64,000 nt of DNA, taken from the NCBI GenBank assembly GCA_002428265.1, contig DIUR01000033.1:372001-436000 (forward strand), read 5' to 3'. Source of the DNA: Bacteriovoracaceae bacterium UBA6153. Lineage in GTDB: Bacteria > Bdellovibrionota > Bacteriovoracia > Bacteriovoracales > Bacteriovoracaceae. Positions within the stretch are counted from its first letter, which is position 1, and each line of letters starts with the position of its first letter. Positions 52,139-60,970 of the stretch are shown one piece after another. The position numbers and the translations under genes were made by a program. The notes below the pieces were generated by a model that had not been told where the DNA came from, ran no database searches, and was given only the letters and a program-made list of their open reading frames with translations.

Positions 52139-52853
52139 TTGTTTTCTCTTCGATATTTTCATAATACGAACTTAGGATTTTCCACTCGTTTGTATTTCTG
52201 TATTTTTTTCTAAACTCTTCAACTGTGGCAAAAAACTTTTGCTTCTCACCCATTTTCATATGTGTCAGGGCCACCCAAAGTTTTGCACTTCTAAAATATT
52301 GTGATGTCGGCCATTTTTCCATCAGCACTGAAAAGTGCTTAAGGGTCCAGTCGTGGTGCTCACCTGATTCATAAGCAGAAATACCTGCTTTGAAATAAAA
52401 CTCATCATCAAGGTGTTTATAATCTGGATAATAATTGACTAATGATGTGTAAAACTGAGCAGCTTTTTCAAAGTTTTTAGCTTTGAACTCTTTGTCTGCC
52501 ATTTTCACCATATCGTCTGCTGACCATTTATATGTTTTGAACTCTACCAGATCTTTTTTTACTTCAAGGGCCACGGGTTTTACGCTGGCAATACCACGCG
52601 ATGGAGCTGCTCCATGATCATCAGCATGGGCCACAGTTTTATGTCCTGTCTCCTGCTTTAATTTTTGGATTTCAAATTCTAGTCTTTTAACTTCTGCATG
52701 AAGTTCGCGATTTTCTTTCGCCAGCTTCAGTGCAACGTTTTCATACTTATTGATGAGAATCGCCTTATGTTCGATCTTTGCAATTTCTTTTTCAAACCCG
52801 CAAGAGCTCACAAGAGGTAGAATTAAGCATGTCGCTAAAATTGTTTTTTTCAT
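52131..52853 (-). CDS. TPR lipoprotein with N-terminal coiled coil (CpoB/BamD-like)
   Basis: This 240-residue lipoprotein starts at ATG 52853 (GGAAG upstream); the lipobox is LVSSC (Cys18). A short coiled coil follows (NRELHAEVKRLEFEIQKLKQ, about 35-60). TPR-like repeats then cover about 110-235 (MADKEFKAKNFEKAAQFYTS, YFKAGISAYESGEHHDW). This layout resembles YbgF/CpoB. It is coupled to the FecR-domain gene by a short overlap and may form an envelope complex with it. Confidence 0.78.
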   Translation of the reverse strand: MKKTILATCLILPLVSSCGFEKEIAKIEHKAILINKYENVALKLAKENRELHAEVKRLEFEIQKLKQETGHKTVAHADDHGAAPSRGIASVKPVALEVKKDLVEFKTYKWSADDMVKMADKEFKAKNFEKAAQFYTSLVNYYPDYKHLDDEFYFKAGISAYESGEHHDWTLKHFSVLMEKWPTSQYFRSAKLWVALTHMKMGEKQKFFATVEEFRKKYRNTNEWKILSSYYENIEEKTNE

Positions 52854-52949
52854 AAGTGTCTTCCCAAAAAAATCGCCAGATGGCACATCTCCTTATGATT
52901 TTCGGAAAGTTTTGAGAAAAATTTAGATAATTGTGGGGATTTACTCGGA

Positions 52950-53747
52950 TTATGAGTTAAATGAGCTAAATAGGTCAATTAACCGATCAATTCCATCAAC
53001 AAAAAGGGCCGGACCAGGTTGCAAGAAAATCTCGGGTTCCAGCTCAAACACTTTATTATGTTTAATGGCCGAGACATTTAAGAGTTCGGGACGTGCTTTA
53101 ATACTCTCTATATCTACTTTTTTCCCGCACCATGAAGCGAGAATAATATCAGGATCGCATTGGGCCACTTCGGAGTTAGTAACAAACCTCTCGCTTGCTT
53201 TTATGCCATCTTGAGATTTTGATTCAAAGATATCAACTCCACCGCATAGGCTTGCGAGCTCTGAAAACCAACGTATTCCGCAAATCTGAGGTTCATCCCA
53301 CTCTTCGATATAAATCTTAGGTCGCTTCTTAAGAGTCTTGGCAAAAGCTCTCGCCTTTGCCATTTTTTCTTCCAGCGTCTTTATATAAGCTTCAGTCTTC
53401 TGCGCTTCTCCTACCATGTTTCCGAGAGTCCACATGTAACGGAAAATTTCTTCAAGGGATCGTTGATTAGAAATATAAACGTCAATTCCTTCAGCGATTA
53501 AATCTTTCGCAATATCTTTTTGGATATCTGAAAAGCCGATCACCAGGTCTGGTTTAATCTTTTGAATTTTTTTTAAGTTGGCATGAGTGAATGCAGAGAT
53601 CACCGGGTGTTGTTTTACCTCAGGAGGCCTTACTGCATACACAGAGACTCCAGCTATCAAATCACTTCTGCCAATAGCGTGCAGAAACTCTACAGACTCT
53701 TCAGTCATGCAAACGATTCTCTCCACACTGTAACGAAAATTATTCAT
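52950..53747 (-). CDS. Cobalamin-binding-like (BtuF fold) protein lacking a signal peptide
   Basis: This 265-residue protein has the class III solute-binding fold: RIVCMTEESVEFLHAIG, IQKIKPDLVIGFSDIQK, a long central helix (AYIKTLEEKMAKARAFAKTL), IYIEEWDEPQICG and CDPDIILASWCG. Members bind corrinoids or chelates. There is no signal peptide or lipobox, so it is predicted cytoplasmic, and no BtuC/BtuD genes are nearby. The start overlaps the stop of the upstream histidine kinase gene. It could be a sensor or carrier; the QueG enzyme encoded in the window uses a corrinoid. Confidence 0.78.
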   Translation of the reverse strand: MNNFRYSVERIVCMTEESVEFLHAIGRSDLIAGVSVYAVRPPEVKQHPVISAFTHANLKKIQKIKPDLVIGFSDIQKDIAKDLIAEGIDVYISNQRSLEEIFRYMWTLGNMVGEAQKTEAYIKTLEEKMAKARAFAKTLKKRPKIYIEEWDEPQICGIRWFSELASLCGGVDIFESKSQDGIKASERFVTNSEVAQCDPDIILASWCGKKVDIESIKARPELLNVSAIKHNKVFELEPEIFLQPGPALFVDGIDRLIDLFSSFNS

Positions 53748-55062
53748 AGCTCGGAAGATAAATTGTAAAGTCGGTCATCTCACCGACGCGTTGATATTTG
53801 AGAGTTCCTTCATGAGTTTCAACAAGACCTTTTGAAATAGATAGACCAAGGCCTGTTCCCTTCCCATATTTTTTTGTTGTAAAAAATGAATCAAAGATTT
53901 TTGACTGAATTTCCGATGCCACTCCAAGACCACTATCTCTAATGTGGATCTCTACCCATTTATCAGTAGAAAAAGCTTCGACCTGAATAAGCTTTACTTC
54001 AACATGTTCAACAGCATCAATCGCATTATTTAAAAGGTTGATAAGAACTTGCGAAATATAAGAGGGATAACAAATGACTCTCGTCCCTGGTGCAATTTTT
54101 AAATCAAAAGTAATTCCAGACTGAACAATGCGATCTGATCCTAAGAGCACAAGTCCTCTAATAAGTTCATCTGCACTCACTGAAACCATGGAGTCTTCGT
54201 GTCCTTGTCTAGCAAAAGTACTGATGCCTTTAACGATCTGAGAAAGTTTTAAGATAGTGCTCTCAACATCTTCAATAATAAGGTCACACTTTTCCAGGTC
54301 TAGTTCATCATGAGAAAAAAGATTCCTAATCTGATGAAGCTTACCTTGAATAGTAAAAAGCGGGTTGTTGATATCGTGAGCTAAATTAGAGGCCATCTGT
54401 CCTAAGGATTGAAACTTAGCACTTTCAAGCAACAGTCCTTTTTGTTTTCCAATTTCTTCTTTTAGCTGCTCATTAAGAAGAACAAATAAGTACGATAAAA
54501 TAAAGCACGAAACAAGAACGAGTGTCAGATACATGATATAGAGATTTTTAAAATTCAGAACAATCTCAAGAGGGGCATAAAAACTCTGTCCAAAAGTCAT
54601 GTAGACACCGATATATATCAATGTATTAAAAATAAAGAAAATGAGACCGTAAAGAGGCTTAAAATAAAAGGCCGTCATTAAAAAAAGAGGGATGAGCCAG
54701 ATCATAGAGAAAAACCCCAATCCTCTCCCTGAAAACGCACTGGTATACACGGCCACAAATAATATCAAAATCTGAACAAAGGCACCTAAGTTAAGATAGA
54801 GTAGAAAGCGGTCAGTTCTCGTTTTAATAAACACCAGTAAAGTGCACATGACGATTGCACTAAAAAGAATGCCGATTCTGATAATGAGTGGGACTTCCAA
54901 AATCGTAGAGCCAATAAAAAGCATGGTAACGACAATGATGCCAAGTAATCCTGCCGCAATGATGGATCTTGCACGAAAAACAGTGGCAATTTCTACCTGG
55001 TCCTCAATATTCTGAGGAAGGAAAAAATCCAAGAGAAGATAGAGTTTCTTTAGCATCATCAA
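53740..55062 (-). CDS. Membrane-bound sensor histidine kinase
   Basis: This 440-residue kinase has about six N-terminal membrane helices (residues 30-200) without a large extracytoplasmic domain. The DHp helix carries LGQMASNLAHDINNPLFTIQ (phospho-His). The ATPase core has the N box (LINLLNNAIDAVEH), the G1 box (IRDSGLGVASE) and the G2 box (KYGKGTGLGLSISKGLVETH). No response regulator is adjacent. The downstream gene, translationally coupled, is the cobalamin-binding-like protein. The signal sensed is unknown; the multi-helix input suggests a membrane or small-molecule cue. Confidence 0.88.
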   Translation of the reverse strand: MMMLKKLYLLLDFFLPQNIEDQVEIATVFRARSIIAAGLLGIIVVTMLFIGSTILEVPLIIRIGILFSAIVMCTLLVFIKTRTDRFLLYLNLGAFVQILILFVAVYTSAFSGRGLGFFSMIWLIPLFLMTAFYFKPLYGLIFFIFNTLIYIGVYMTFGQSFYAPLEIVLNFKNLYIMYLTLVLVSCFILSYLFVLLNEQLKEEIGKQKGLLLESAKFQSLGQMASNLAHDINNPLFTIQGKLHQIRNLFSHDELDLEKCDLIIEDVESTILKLSQIVKGISTFARQGHEDSMVSVSADELIRGLVLLGSDRIVQSGITFDLKIAPGTRVICYPSYISQVLINLLNNAIDAVEHVEVKLIQVEAFSTDKWVEIHIRDSGLGVASEIQSKIFDSFFTTKKYGKGTGLGLSISKGLVETHEGTLKYQRVGEMTDFTIYLPSYE

Positions 55063-55120
55063 CCGATTTTATTACACTTAAGGTTAATAAACTTTATGCC
55101 TGTGCCCTCTCTTTGTAAAC

Positions 55121-55149
55121 TTTTTGTGTGGAGAATGAAATTTTTGTGT
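55121..55149. repeat. Pair of direct repeats in the kinase/DsbD intergenic region
   Basis: TTTTTGTGT occurs at 55121-55129 and 55141-55149, that is 20 bp apart or about two helical turns, between divergent promoters. This is a candidate regulator site. Confidence 0.3.
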
Positions 55150-55164
55150 CAACTTTTCTTAATG

Positions 55165-55194
55165 TTGTTTTTACGGGCCAATATAGGGTAAAAT
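55165..55194 (+). promoter_or_regulatory. Candidate promoter of the DsbD-like gene
   Basis: TTGTTT (55165-55170) and TAAAAT (55189-55194) are 18 bases apart, 50 bases before the start at 55244. The -35 is weak and the -10 good. Confidence 0.35.
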
Positions 55195-55243
55195 TCTAAA
55201 GAATTACTAAAGTTGACACTCCACTCTTAAGAAGGTTTTTACT

Positions 55244-57454
55244 ATGCGTTTCACAATGCTGCTCTTTATGTCGCTTTGCTTTTTTTCAGTCGCTAAAGCA
55301 GACGAAACAGTTCCCGCGGTTCCTGTTAAATTTGGAATTCAAAATTTTAAAATTGATAACACTGAACACATCGCACTTAATTTTGAAAATTTTCCGAAGT
55401 GGCATACCTACTGGAAAAATCCAGGAGATGCAGGACTTCCTGTTAAGAATATTTTTACCGTTGACTCCAAAGAAATAAAATTTGATGAAGTTGAATGGCC
55501 TACTCCGCGCCGCTTTATTGAGCCGGGAAATCTATGGGCCTATGGGTATGAAGGCTCTTATTCATTCTTCTTTAAACTCTCTAAGGCCGACTTAAATAAA
55601 CTTAACGGTAAAACGATTGAGCTAAAATCAACGTGGCTAGTGTGTAAGCACATTTGCGTTCCTGGTCAGCAAGTCACTCAGTTTAAAGTCTCTTCTGGAT
55701 CTCTTTCTTCAAGCACGCCTAATTTAATGCCGGCCCTTGAAGATACAATCTTAACTGAAAGATACAATGCTATCCCAAAATTAAGCCCCTTACCTGATTA
55801 CTTAAATATCAGGCTGGTGAAAGGTAAAACTCCTTTAACACTGGTGTATCTTTACACAGTAAAAAATACGACCGATACAAACTTTCTGAAAGATACTAAT
55901 CTTCTCTATGCTTTTCCTCAGCTTCCTTTCGACGTTAAACACGAAAACTTAAAAATTGCCGCCACTAATCTTGAAGGTCAAACGGAAGTCAGTTGGGATG
56001 GAGAATATCAAGACCCTCCTATGGATTTTCCTAAAGATGGAAAATTCAAAAAGCCCTTTAAGTTAAAATTCTTATTCAACGATCCTGTTGATCAAAAAAC
56101 GAAAATCGTTGAAAAGTCATTCAGCTCATTTGAGCTTGATGAAGTCACTGTTGTGGCAGCAGCTGAAGGTGCTCCTCCTGCAGAAAGTGCTCCGGTAAGT
56201 GCAACTCCTGCTGAAGCCCAAAAAACAATTGTCGTTCAATCGACCAATACGATTACCTACTACCTTATCCTGGCCTTCTTTGGTGGTTTGATCCTGAACA
56301 TCATGCCATGTGTATTGCCGGTTATCTCCATTAAACTTTTTGGTTTAGTGAAATATAAAAATGAGTCTCATAAAACAATTCTTCGCCATAATCTCTTCTA
56401 TACGTTGGGGATCCTTTTTACTTTCATCGTTCTTGCCTCAGTAGTGTTATCGTTAAAATCTATTGGCTCTCAGGTTGGTTGGGGATTCCAGCTACAGTCT
56501 CCTACTTTTATCGCCATCATGATCATGGGTCTTTTCGTTTTTGCACTTAATCTTTTTGGGTTATTTGAGTTCAGTACTCCAGGTGGATCTAAACTAGGAA
56601 ACGTCACAACGAAAGATGGATTCACTGGAGATTTTTTAAGTGGTGTTTTGGCCACTGTTTTATCGACGCCATGTTCAGCACCTTTTTTAGGGACAGCATT
56701 AACTTTCGCATTTACTTCTTCAACTGTAGAAATTTATCTAATCTTCATTATGATAGGTCTGGGCCTTGCCTTCCCATTTATCCTGACTGCTATTTATCCT
56801 AAGCTCGTCTCATTTTTACCTAAACCAGGTAACTGGATGAACACTGTAAAAAAGATTTTAGGTGTGACACTCATCCTGACAATTGTATGGCTTCTTGATG
56901 TTTACAATGCACTCGTAGACGGCTCATCCAACTTGATTAAACTTGGAACTATTCTTGCCCTTATTTTTGCAGGATTTTTACTTGCTAAGAAAAAAGAGAA
57001 ATGGATTGGGGCCGTGAGTTTTTTACTCGCTCTTGGCATGTTTGTTAATATCTCAACGACTCAGTTTATTGCGAGCACTGATGAGCAGACGGCATTAATC
57101 AGAGACAAACAAACTAAAGGCCTAGACTGGCAACCGTGGTCAGAAGCACGAATGAATGACCACAAAACGAATGGGCAATTAGTCTTCATCGACTTCACGG
57201 CGAAATGGTGTTTTACCTGTAAAGTTAATGAAAGACTTGTTTTAGACACTGATGATTTTAAAAGTTTAGTTAAAGACACGAACCTAAAACTCTTGATTGG
57301 CGACTGGACAAAAAGAGATGAAGTTATCGGAAGTTTTTTAAGAAAGAACGGACTGGTTGGTGTCCCAGCTTATTTCATTCAGAAAAAAGATGGAACACTG
57401 GTTAACCTAGGTGAAACAGTGAGTATTTCAAAAATTAAAGAGCACTTGAATTAA
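55244..57454 (+). CDS. DsbD/ScsB-type thiol:disulfide interchange protein
   Basis: This 736-residue inner-membrane protein transfers electrons from cytoplasmic thioredoxin to periplasmic thiol proteins. The signal peptide ends near AKADE. The N-terminal periplasmic domain (about 25-320) has a Cys pair in LVCKHICVPGQQ. The eight-helix core (about 335-610) has its cysteines in NIMPCVLPVISIKLFG and LSTPCSAPFLG. The C-terminal thioredoxin domain has FTAKWCFTCKVNERL. The layout and N-domain fit the ScsB subgroup better than E. coli DsbD. AAGG precedes the ATG. A likely client in this window is the DsbA-type lipoprotein at 21581. Confidence 0.92.
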   Translation: MRFTMLLFMSLCFFSVAKADETVPAVPVKFGIQNFKIDNTEHIALNFENFPKWHTYWKNPGDAGLPVKNIFTVDSKEIKFDEVEWPTPRRFIEPGNLWAYGYEGSYSFFFKLSKADLNKLNGKTIELKSTWLVCKHICVPGQQVTQFKVSSGSLSSSTPNLMPALEDTILTERYNAIPKLSPLPDYLNIRLVKGKTPLTLVYLYTVKNTTDTNFLKDTNLLYAFPQLPFDVKHENLKIAATNLEGQTEVSWDGEYQDPPMDFPKDGKFKKPFKLKFLFNDPVDQKTKIVEKSFSSFELDEVTVVAAAEGAPPAESAPVSATPAEAQKTIVVQSTNTITYYLILAFFGGLILNIMPCVLPVISIKLFGLVKYKNESHKTILRHNLFYTLGILFTFIVLASVVLSLKSIGSQVGWGFQLQSPTFIAIMIMGLFVFALNLFGLFEFSTPGGSKLGNVTTKDGFTGDFLSGVLATVLSTPCSAPFLGTALTFAFTSSTVEIYLIFIMIGLGLAFPFILTAIYPKLVSFLPKPGNWMNTVKKILGVTLILTIVWLLDVYNALVDGSSNLIKLGTILALIFAGFLLAKKKEKWIGAVSFLLALGMFVNISTTQFIASTDEQTALIRDKQTKGLDWQPWSEARMNDHKTNGQLVFIDFTAKWCFTCKVNERLVLDTDDFKSLVKDTNLKLLIGDWTKRDEVIGSFLRKNGLVGVPAYFIQKKDGTLVNLGETVSISKIKEHLN

Positions 57455-58301
57455 ATAATTTGAGTGCCAGCTCTTCAATCATATCTTTGTCATAAAGATC
57501 CTGGAGCATGTATTGTGGAAGACCACTTTTTCCATAATACGCTCCGGCCAATTGGCCAAACACTGCGGCCGTCGTATCTGTATCATCCCCTAAATTCACA
57601 GCAAGCTTCACGCCTTCTTCAAATGTTTTAGAGTGATAAAAGCACCACATGGCCCCTTCCAGGCACAAAAGTGCGTCCCCTTTACCCGAAACCTCTTCAT
57701 AAGATTTTCTAAAATCAATATTGGTATCGATAAAAATTTCTTCTTTAGATTGCCCTTGAAGGGCTCGGTGAATGTAGACGGCAAGATCAACACAAGTTTG
57801 AATGCAATTTTTTGGAGCATGTGTAACTTTAGAGCTTAATCCCGCATAAAGTTTTGTCTCTTCAATGTTATGAAAATAAAAAAGAGGAATGGGAGCTAGT
57901 CTCATAAGAGAGCCATTCGTTGCCGGATCATCGCGAGAGCCTGCATAAATATCCTTATGCTCTTCATAACGAAGAAGGGCCGCTTTCGTTGTGTTGCCGA
58001 TATCAAAACAATGCCCTGTACAGCTCATATAGCCTTCACGGAACCATTTAATATATTTTTCAATCTGGTCGTGGGGATCAAAACCTTTTTTCTCTACGAG
58101 GCTTGTGCCTAAGCACAAAGCAAGACTGGTATCGTCCGTCCACTGCCCTTTTTGCAAATTAAAAGGTCCTCCCGCCTGCATTTCAAATACAGGTGGAAAT
58201 GATCCACGTTCTTTAAATTCAACCGGAGCACCAAGAGCATCTCCAATAGCTAAACCTAATAGGCATCCAGTGTATCGCTCGATGAGAGAAATTGAACTCA
58301 T
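57435..58301 (-). CDS. ADP-ribosylglycohydrolase (DraG family)
   Basis: This 288-residue all-helical enzyme removes ADP-ribose from proteins or related compounds, using two Mg2+ ions. The metal-site motifs are GCLLGLAIGDALGAPVEF, GQWTDDTSLALCLG and NLGDDTDTTAAVFGQLAGAYYG, all intact. It starts on the last base of gpsA and is the final gene of the Kdo/pyrG operon. Its last 20 bases overlap convergent dsbD. No ADP-ribosyltransferase gene is adjacent, so the target is unknown. Confidence 0.9.
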   Translation of the reverse strand: MSSISLIERYTGCLLGLAIGDALGAPVEFKERGSFPPVFEMQAGGPFNLQKGQWTDDTSLALCLGTSLVEKKGFDPHDQIEKYIKWFREGYMSCTGHCFDIGNTTKAALLRYEEHKDIYAGSRDDPATNGSLMRLAPIPLFYFHNIEETKLYAGLSSKVTHAPKNCIQTCVDLAVYIHRALQGQSKEEIFIDTNIDFRKSYEEVSGKGDALLCLEGAMWCFYHSKTFEEGVKLAVNLGDDTDTTAAVFGQLAGAYYGKSGLPQYMLQDLYDKDMIEELALKLFNSSAL

Positions 58302-59341
58302 TATTCAAACCTGCTTGGGCTTCTCATAATCTTAGTGATCACTTCTCTAGGCTCGAGATCTTTATAAAGAACTCCATAAACCCCTTCAAAGATCTGAGCG
58401 CGGATATCAAATTGCTCAGCAATAAAGTGGGCAGCTTTGGCCGTTTTATATCCTTCAACAACTGAGCGTTGTGACTTAATAATTTCTTCGGCCTTACGTC
58501 CTTTAGCAAGCTCTAGACCGAAAGTTTTATTTCTTGATAAATCTCCCGTCGTAGTGAGAATGAGATCTCCCATACCAGAGAGACCGTAAAACGTTTCAGG
58601 TCTGGCATTATAAACAGCACCAAACCTAAGCATCTCGGCGATTCCACGGGTAATCATGGCAGCTCTTGTATTGTGATTGTATCCAAGGCCTTCAATAACT
58701 CCACCAGCAATAGCGAGAATATTTTTTAGTGCTCCACCAAGTAGCACTCCTTTTACATCATAACTTGCCAGCACTTTAAATGAGCTGGTGTTGACCATGA
58801 CAGAGACTTCTTCTAAAACTTTTTTTGAACGTCCTGCAAGAGTCACAAGAGTGATTTGTTCCTGCATAATTTCATGAGCAAAGCTTGGCCCAGATAAGAA
58901 ACAAAACTGGTCTTTAAAATGTGGGTACATATCGAAAAATAAATCATCTGATAATTCAAGTGTATCTGGATCAATCCCTTTGGAAAGAGACATGATAGGA
59001 ACTCTCTGAATCAGATAACTTAAAAATCTATCATAATTTTCTTTAAAGTATTCGCTAATCCCGGCCGTTGGAAGTGCTGAGACAATGAAATCAATCTGGC
59101 CTGGGATGCTATCAACTTCTTCCCATGTCAGTGCCGCATCGATATTTTTTGCGATCTTGAGACCTGGAAGATAAATAGAGTTCTCACCTGCTTTAATAGC
59201 ATCGTAAATATCTTTGGATCTGACTTTTAAAATGACCTTTTCAAAGTTTTGAGAAAGTACCTGGGCCATTGCGGTCCCAAAGGCCCCAGCTCCAATGACA
59301 AGTGCAATTTTCTTCTTACCAATTTCCTTGCCTGTGTTCAT
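58301..59341 (-). CDS. gpsA: Glycerol-3-phosphate dehydrogenase [NAD(P)+]
   Basis: This 346-residue cytoplasmic enzyme reduces dihydroxyacetone phosphate to glycerol 3-phosphate for phospholipid synthesis. The dinucleotide fold is VIGAGAFGTAMAQVLSQN, and other GpsA motifs are SLSKGIDP, LSGPSFAHEI, catalytic-Lys region GGALKNILAIAGG, and GLSGMGDLILTTTG. It overlaps the DUF493 gene by 4 bases upstream and the ADP-ribosylglycohydrolase by 1 base downstream. Confidence 0.95.
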   Translation of the reverse strand: MNTGKEIGKKKIALVIGAGAFGTAMAQVLSQNFEKVILKVRSKDIYDAIKAGENSIYLPGLKIAKNIDAALTWEEVDSIPGQIDFIVSALPTAGISEYFKENYDRFLSYLIQRVPIMSLSKGIDPDTLELSDDLFFDMYPHFKDQFCFLSGPSFAHEIMQEQITLVTLAGRSKKVLEEVSVMVNTSSFKVLASYDVKGVLLGGALKNILAIAGGVIEGLGYNHNTRAAMITRGIAEMLRFGAVYNARPETFYGLSGMGDLILTTTGDLSRNKTFGLELAKGRKAEEIIKSQRSVVEGYKTAKAAHFIAEQFDIRAQIFEGVYGVLYKDLEPREVITKIMRSPSRFE

Positions 59342-59607
59342 AGGGAAATAACTCCTTTAATAACTGAAGCACGCTGATAAATAGTAATGACATCGGCACT
59401 GCTATCCATCATTGATTTAGCACTTACACTTATGTAGTTTCCGTTTTGAGAAGCTTTCTGCTCAATTTCCATTCCCTGAAGAATAAAAAGAATCTGATGA
59501 ACTTCACCAACTGGCACGATAAACTTAAACAAGTACTCGGCCGGAAATTTTACTGTTTCATCTAAAACAAGTTTTAAGTTACGAAGAGCATCTGACAATC
59601 CGCTCAT
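59338..59607 (-). CDS. DUF493 (YbeD-like) small protein
   Basis: This 89-residue cytoplasmic protein has the DUF493 pattern: FPAEYLFKFIVP near residue 21, a NGNYISVSAKSMMDSSADVI strand-helix and a terminal SVIKGVISL. The fold is ferredoxin-like (ACT-type) and the function in most bacteria is unknown. It is embedded with 4-base overlaps between kdsC and gpsA, so it is translated in step with them. Confidence 0.8.
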   Translation of the reverse strand: MSGLSDALRNLKLVLDETVKFPAEYLFKFIVPVGEVHQILFILQGMEIEQKASQNGNYISVSAKSMMDSSADVITIYQRASVIKGVISL

Positions 59608-60167
59608 ACGAACTCCAACAACTCTAGTGGTATCTCCTGCGCATAACGAAGGATATCTATCACTTCACGCGCACAAGCGTCTCCTGCTTGTCTATGAGTG
59701 ATGTAATCAACAGCTTCTTGGATTTCCAGGCTGGCATTGGGAACCGTTGCAGAAAATCCCGCACGCTTTAGTATTGGCAGGTCAATAAACTCATCGGCCA
59801 TATAAAGAATTTCTTCATCTTTAAAGCCAAGAGCTAAAACTTTTAAATACGATTCGCGCTTATCTTCATTTCCAAAATAAGCGAAACTTAGTTTCAAATT
59901 CTCAACAAAACGCTTTCTTACGCCAACACTGTCTCCGCCCGAGATCACTCCGACTTTTAGACCCGCGGCCATAAGCATTTTTAGTCCATGTCCATCCAGA
60001 GCGTGAGTTGAGCGGTTAAATCCAACATCCTCTCCTTCCCATGTAATTTTTCCATCAGTTAAAATACCGTCAATATCAAAAATGCAGACTTTAATCTTAG
60101 ATAATTTATCTTTAAATTTTTCTGCAGTAACTCTCAGGGATTTTTTTTCATCTAGTGCTATGGCCAT
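59604..60167 (-). CDS. kdsC: Kdo-8-phosphate phosphatase
   Basis: This 187-residue HAD-family enzyme dephosphorylates Kdo 8-phosphate to Kdo. Motif I is VCIFDIDGILTDGKI, motif II is VGVISGGDS, the Lys motif is in NEDKRESY and motif IV is YMADEFIDLPIL. It forms the tetramer-type KdsC without a cap domain, and the length fits. It starts one base before the end of kdsA, in pathway order. Confidence 0.93.
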   Translation of the reverse strand: MAIALDEKKSLRVTAEKFKDKLSKIKVCIFDIDGILTDGKITWEGEDVGFNRSTHALDGHGLKMLMAAGLKVGVISGGDSVGVRKRFVENLKLSFAYFGNEDKRESYLKVLALGFKDEEILYMADEFIDLPILKRAGFSATVPNASLEIQEAVDYITHRQAGDACAREVIDILRYAQEIPLELLEFV

Positions 60168-60968
60168 TTAAACTACCTCGTAAATTCTAAGTAATTGCTC
60201 AACAATTGATTTAATTTGGTCAAGCGGAAGACTTGTCGCTGAATCTGATAATGCTTTATCCGGATTAGGATGCGTTTCCATAAAAATTCCATCAGCTCCT
60301 GCTGCAATCGCTGCTCTGGCAAGAACTAAAATTTGCTCGCGCTTTCCACCAGTCGCCGTTCCAAGACCGCCTGGCCTTTGAACACAATGAGTAGCATCGT
60401 GAACAGTTTTCACTCCAAAACTTTTCATAATTTGAAAAGAGGCCATGTCGACAACTAAGTTATTATAACCAAAACTAGACCCACGCTCTGTGAGTAGAAT
60501 CTGACTTTTTGGAATAATGGTGGTTGCTTTATCAACGATATTTTTAGTTTCTTCCGGAGAAAGAAATTGTCCTTTTTTAACTTTTAAAATTCTGCCGTAT
60601 TTAGCACAGGCCTCTGCTCCAGCGGCAATCATATCTGTCTGACGACATAAAAATGCCGGAACCTGAAGAACGTCAACAACAGTAGCCAGCTTCATCGCCT
60701 GACTTGCTTCGTGAAAATCTGTAAGCACTGGTAGTCCAAAAGTATCTTTAACTTTTTGCAGGATTCTCATTCCTTCATCAATACCAGGGCCTCTGTATGA
60801 GTTGATTGATGTACGGTTGGCCTTATCAAAACTTCCTTTATAAGTCAGAGTGATTTTATCTTCAAATGGCTTCAAGTCTTTTATAAGCCTGTCAGCAATA
60901 CTAAGAGCAAGCTCCTCACTCTCCAGTACACATGAGCCAATGAATAAATCCAGTTTGGGTTTTGTCAT
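60168..60968 (-). CDS. kdsA: Kdo-8-phosphate synthase
   Basis: This 266-residue enzyme condenses arabinose 5-phosphate and phosphoenolpyruvate into Kdo 8-phosphate. It has the characteristic FIGSCVLESEELAL, SFDKANRTS, LPVLTDFHE, VPAFLCRQTD, LTERGSSFGYNNLVVDM and ETHPNPDKALSDS. It sits between pyrG and kdsC in the Kdo operon. Confidence 0.96.
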   Translation of the reverse strand: MTKPKLDLFIGSCVLESEELALSIADRLIKDLKPFEDKITLTYKGSFDKANRTSINSYRGPGIDEGMRILQKVKDTFGLPVLTDFHEASQAMKLATVVDVLQVPAFLCRQTDMIAAGAEACAKYGRILKVKKGQFLSPEETKNIVDKATTIIPKSQILLTERGSSFGYNNLVVDMASFQIMKSFGVKTVHDATHCVQRPGGLGTATGGKREQILVLARAAIAAGADGIFMETHPNPDKALSDSATSLPLDQIKSIVEQLLRIYEVV

Positions 60969-60970
60969 AA

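Noticed and set aside
57435..58301. DarTG-like toxin-antitoxin based on the ADP-ribosylglycohydrolase
   Set aside because: The fold motifs are DraG-type, not a macrodomain, and no toxin gene is adjacent.
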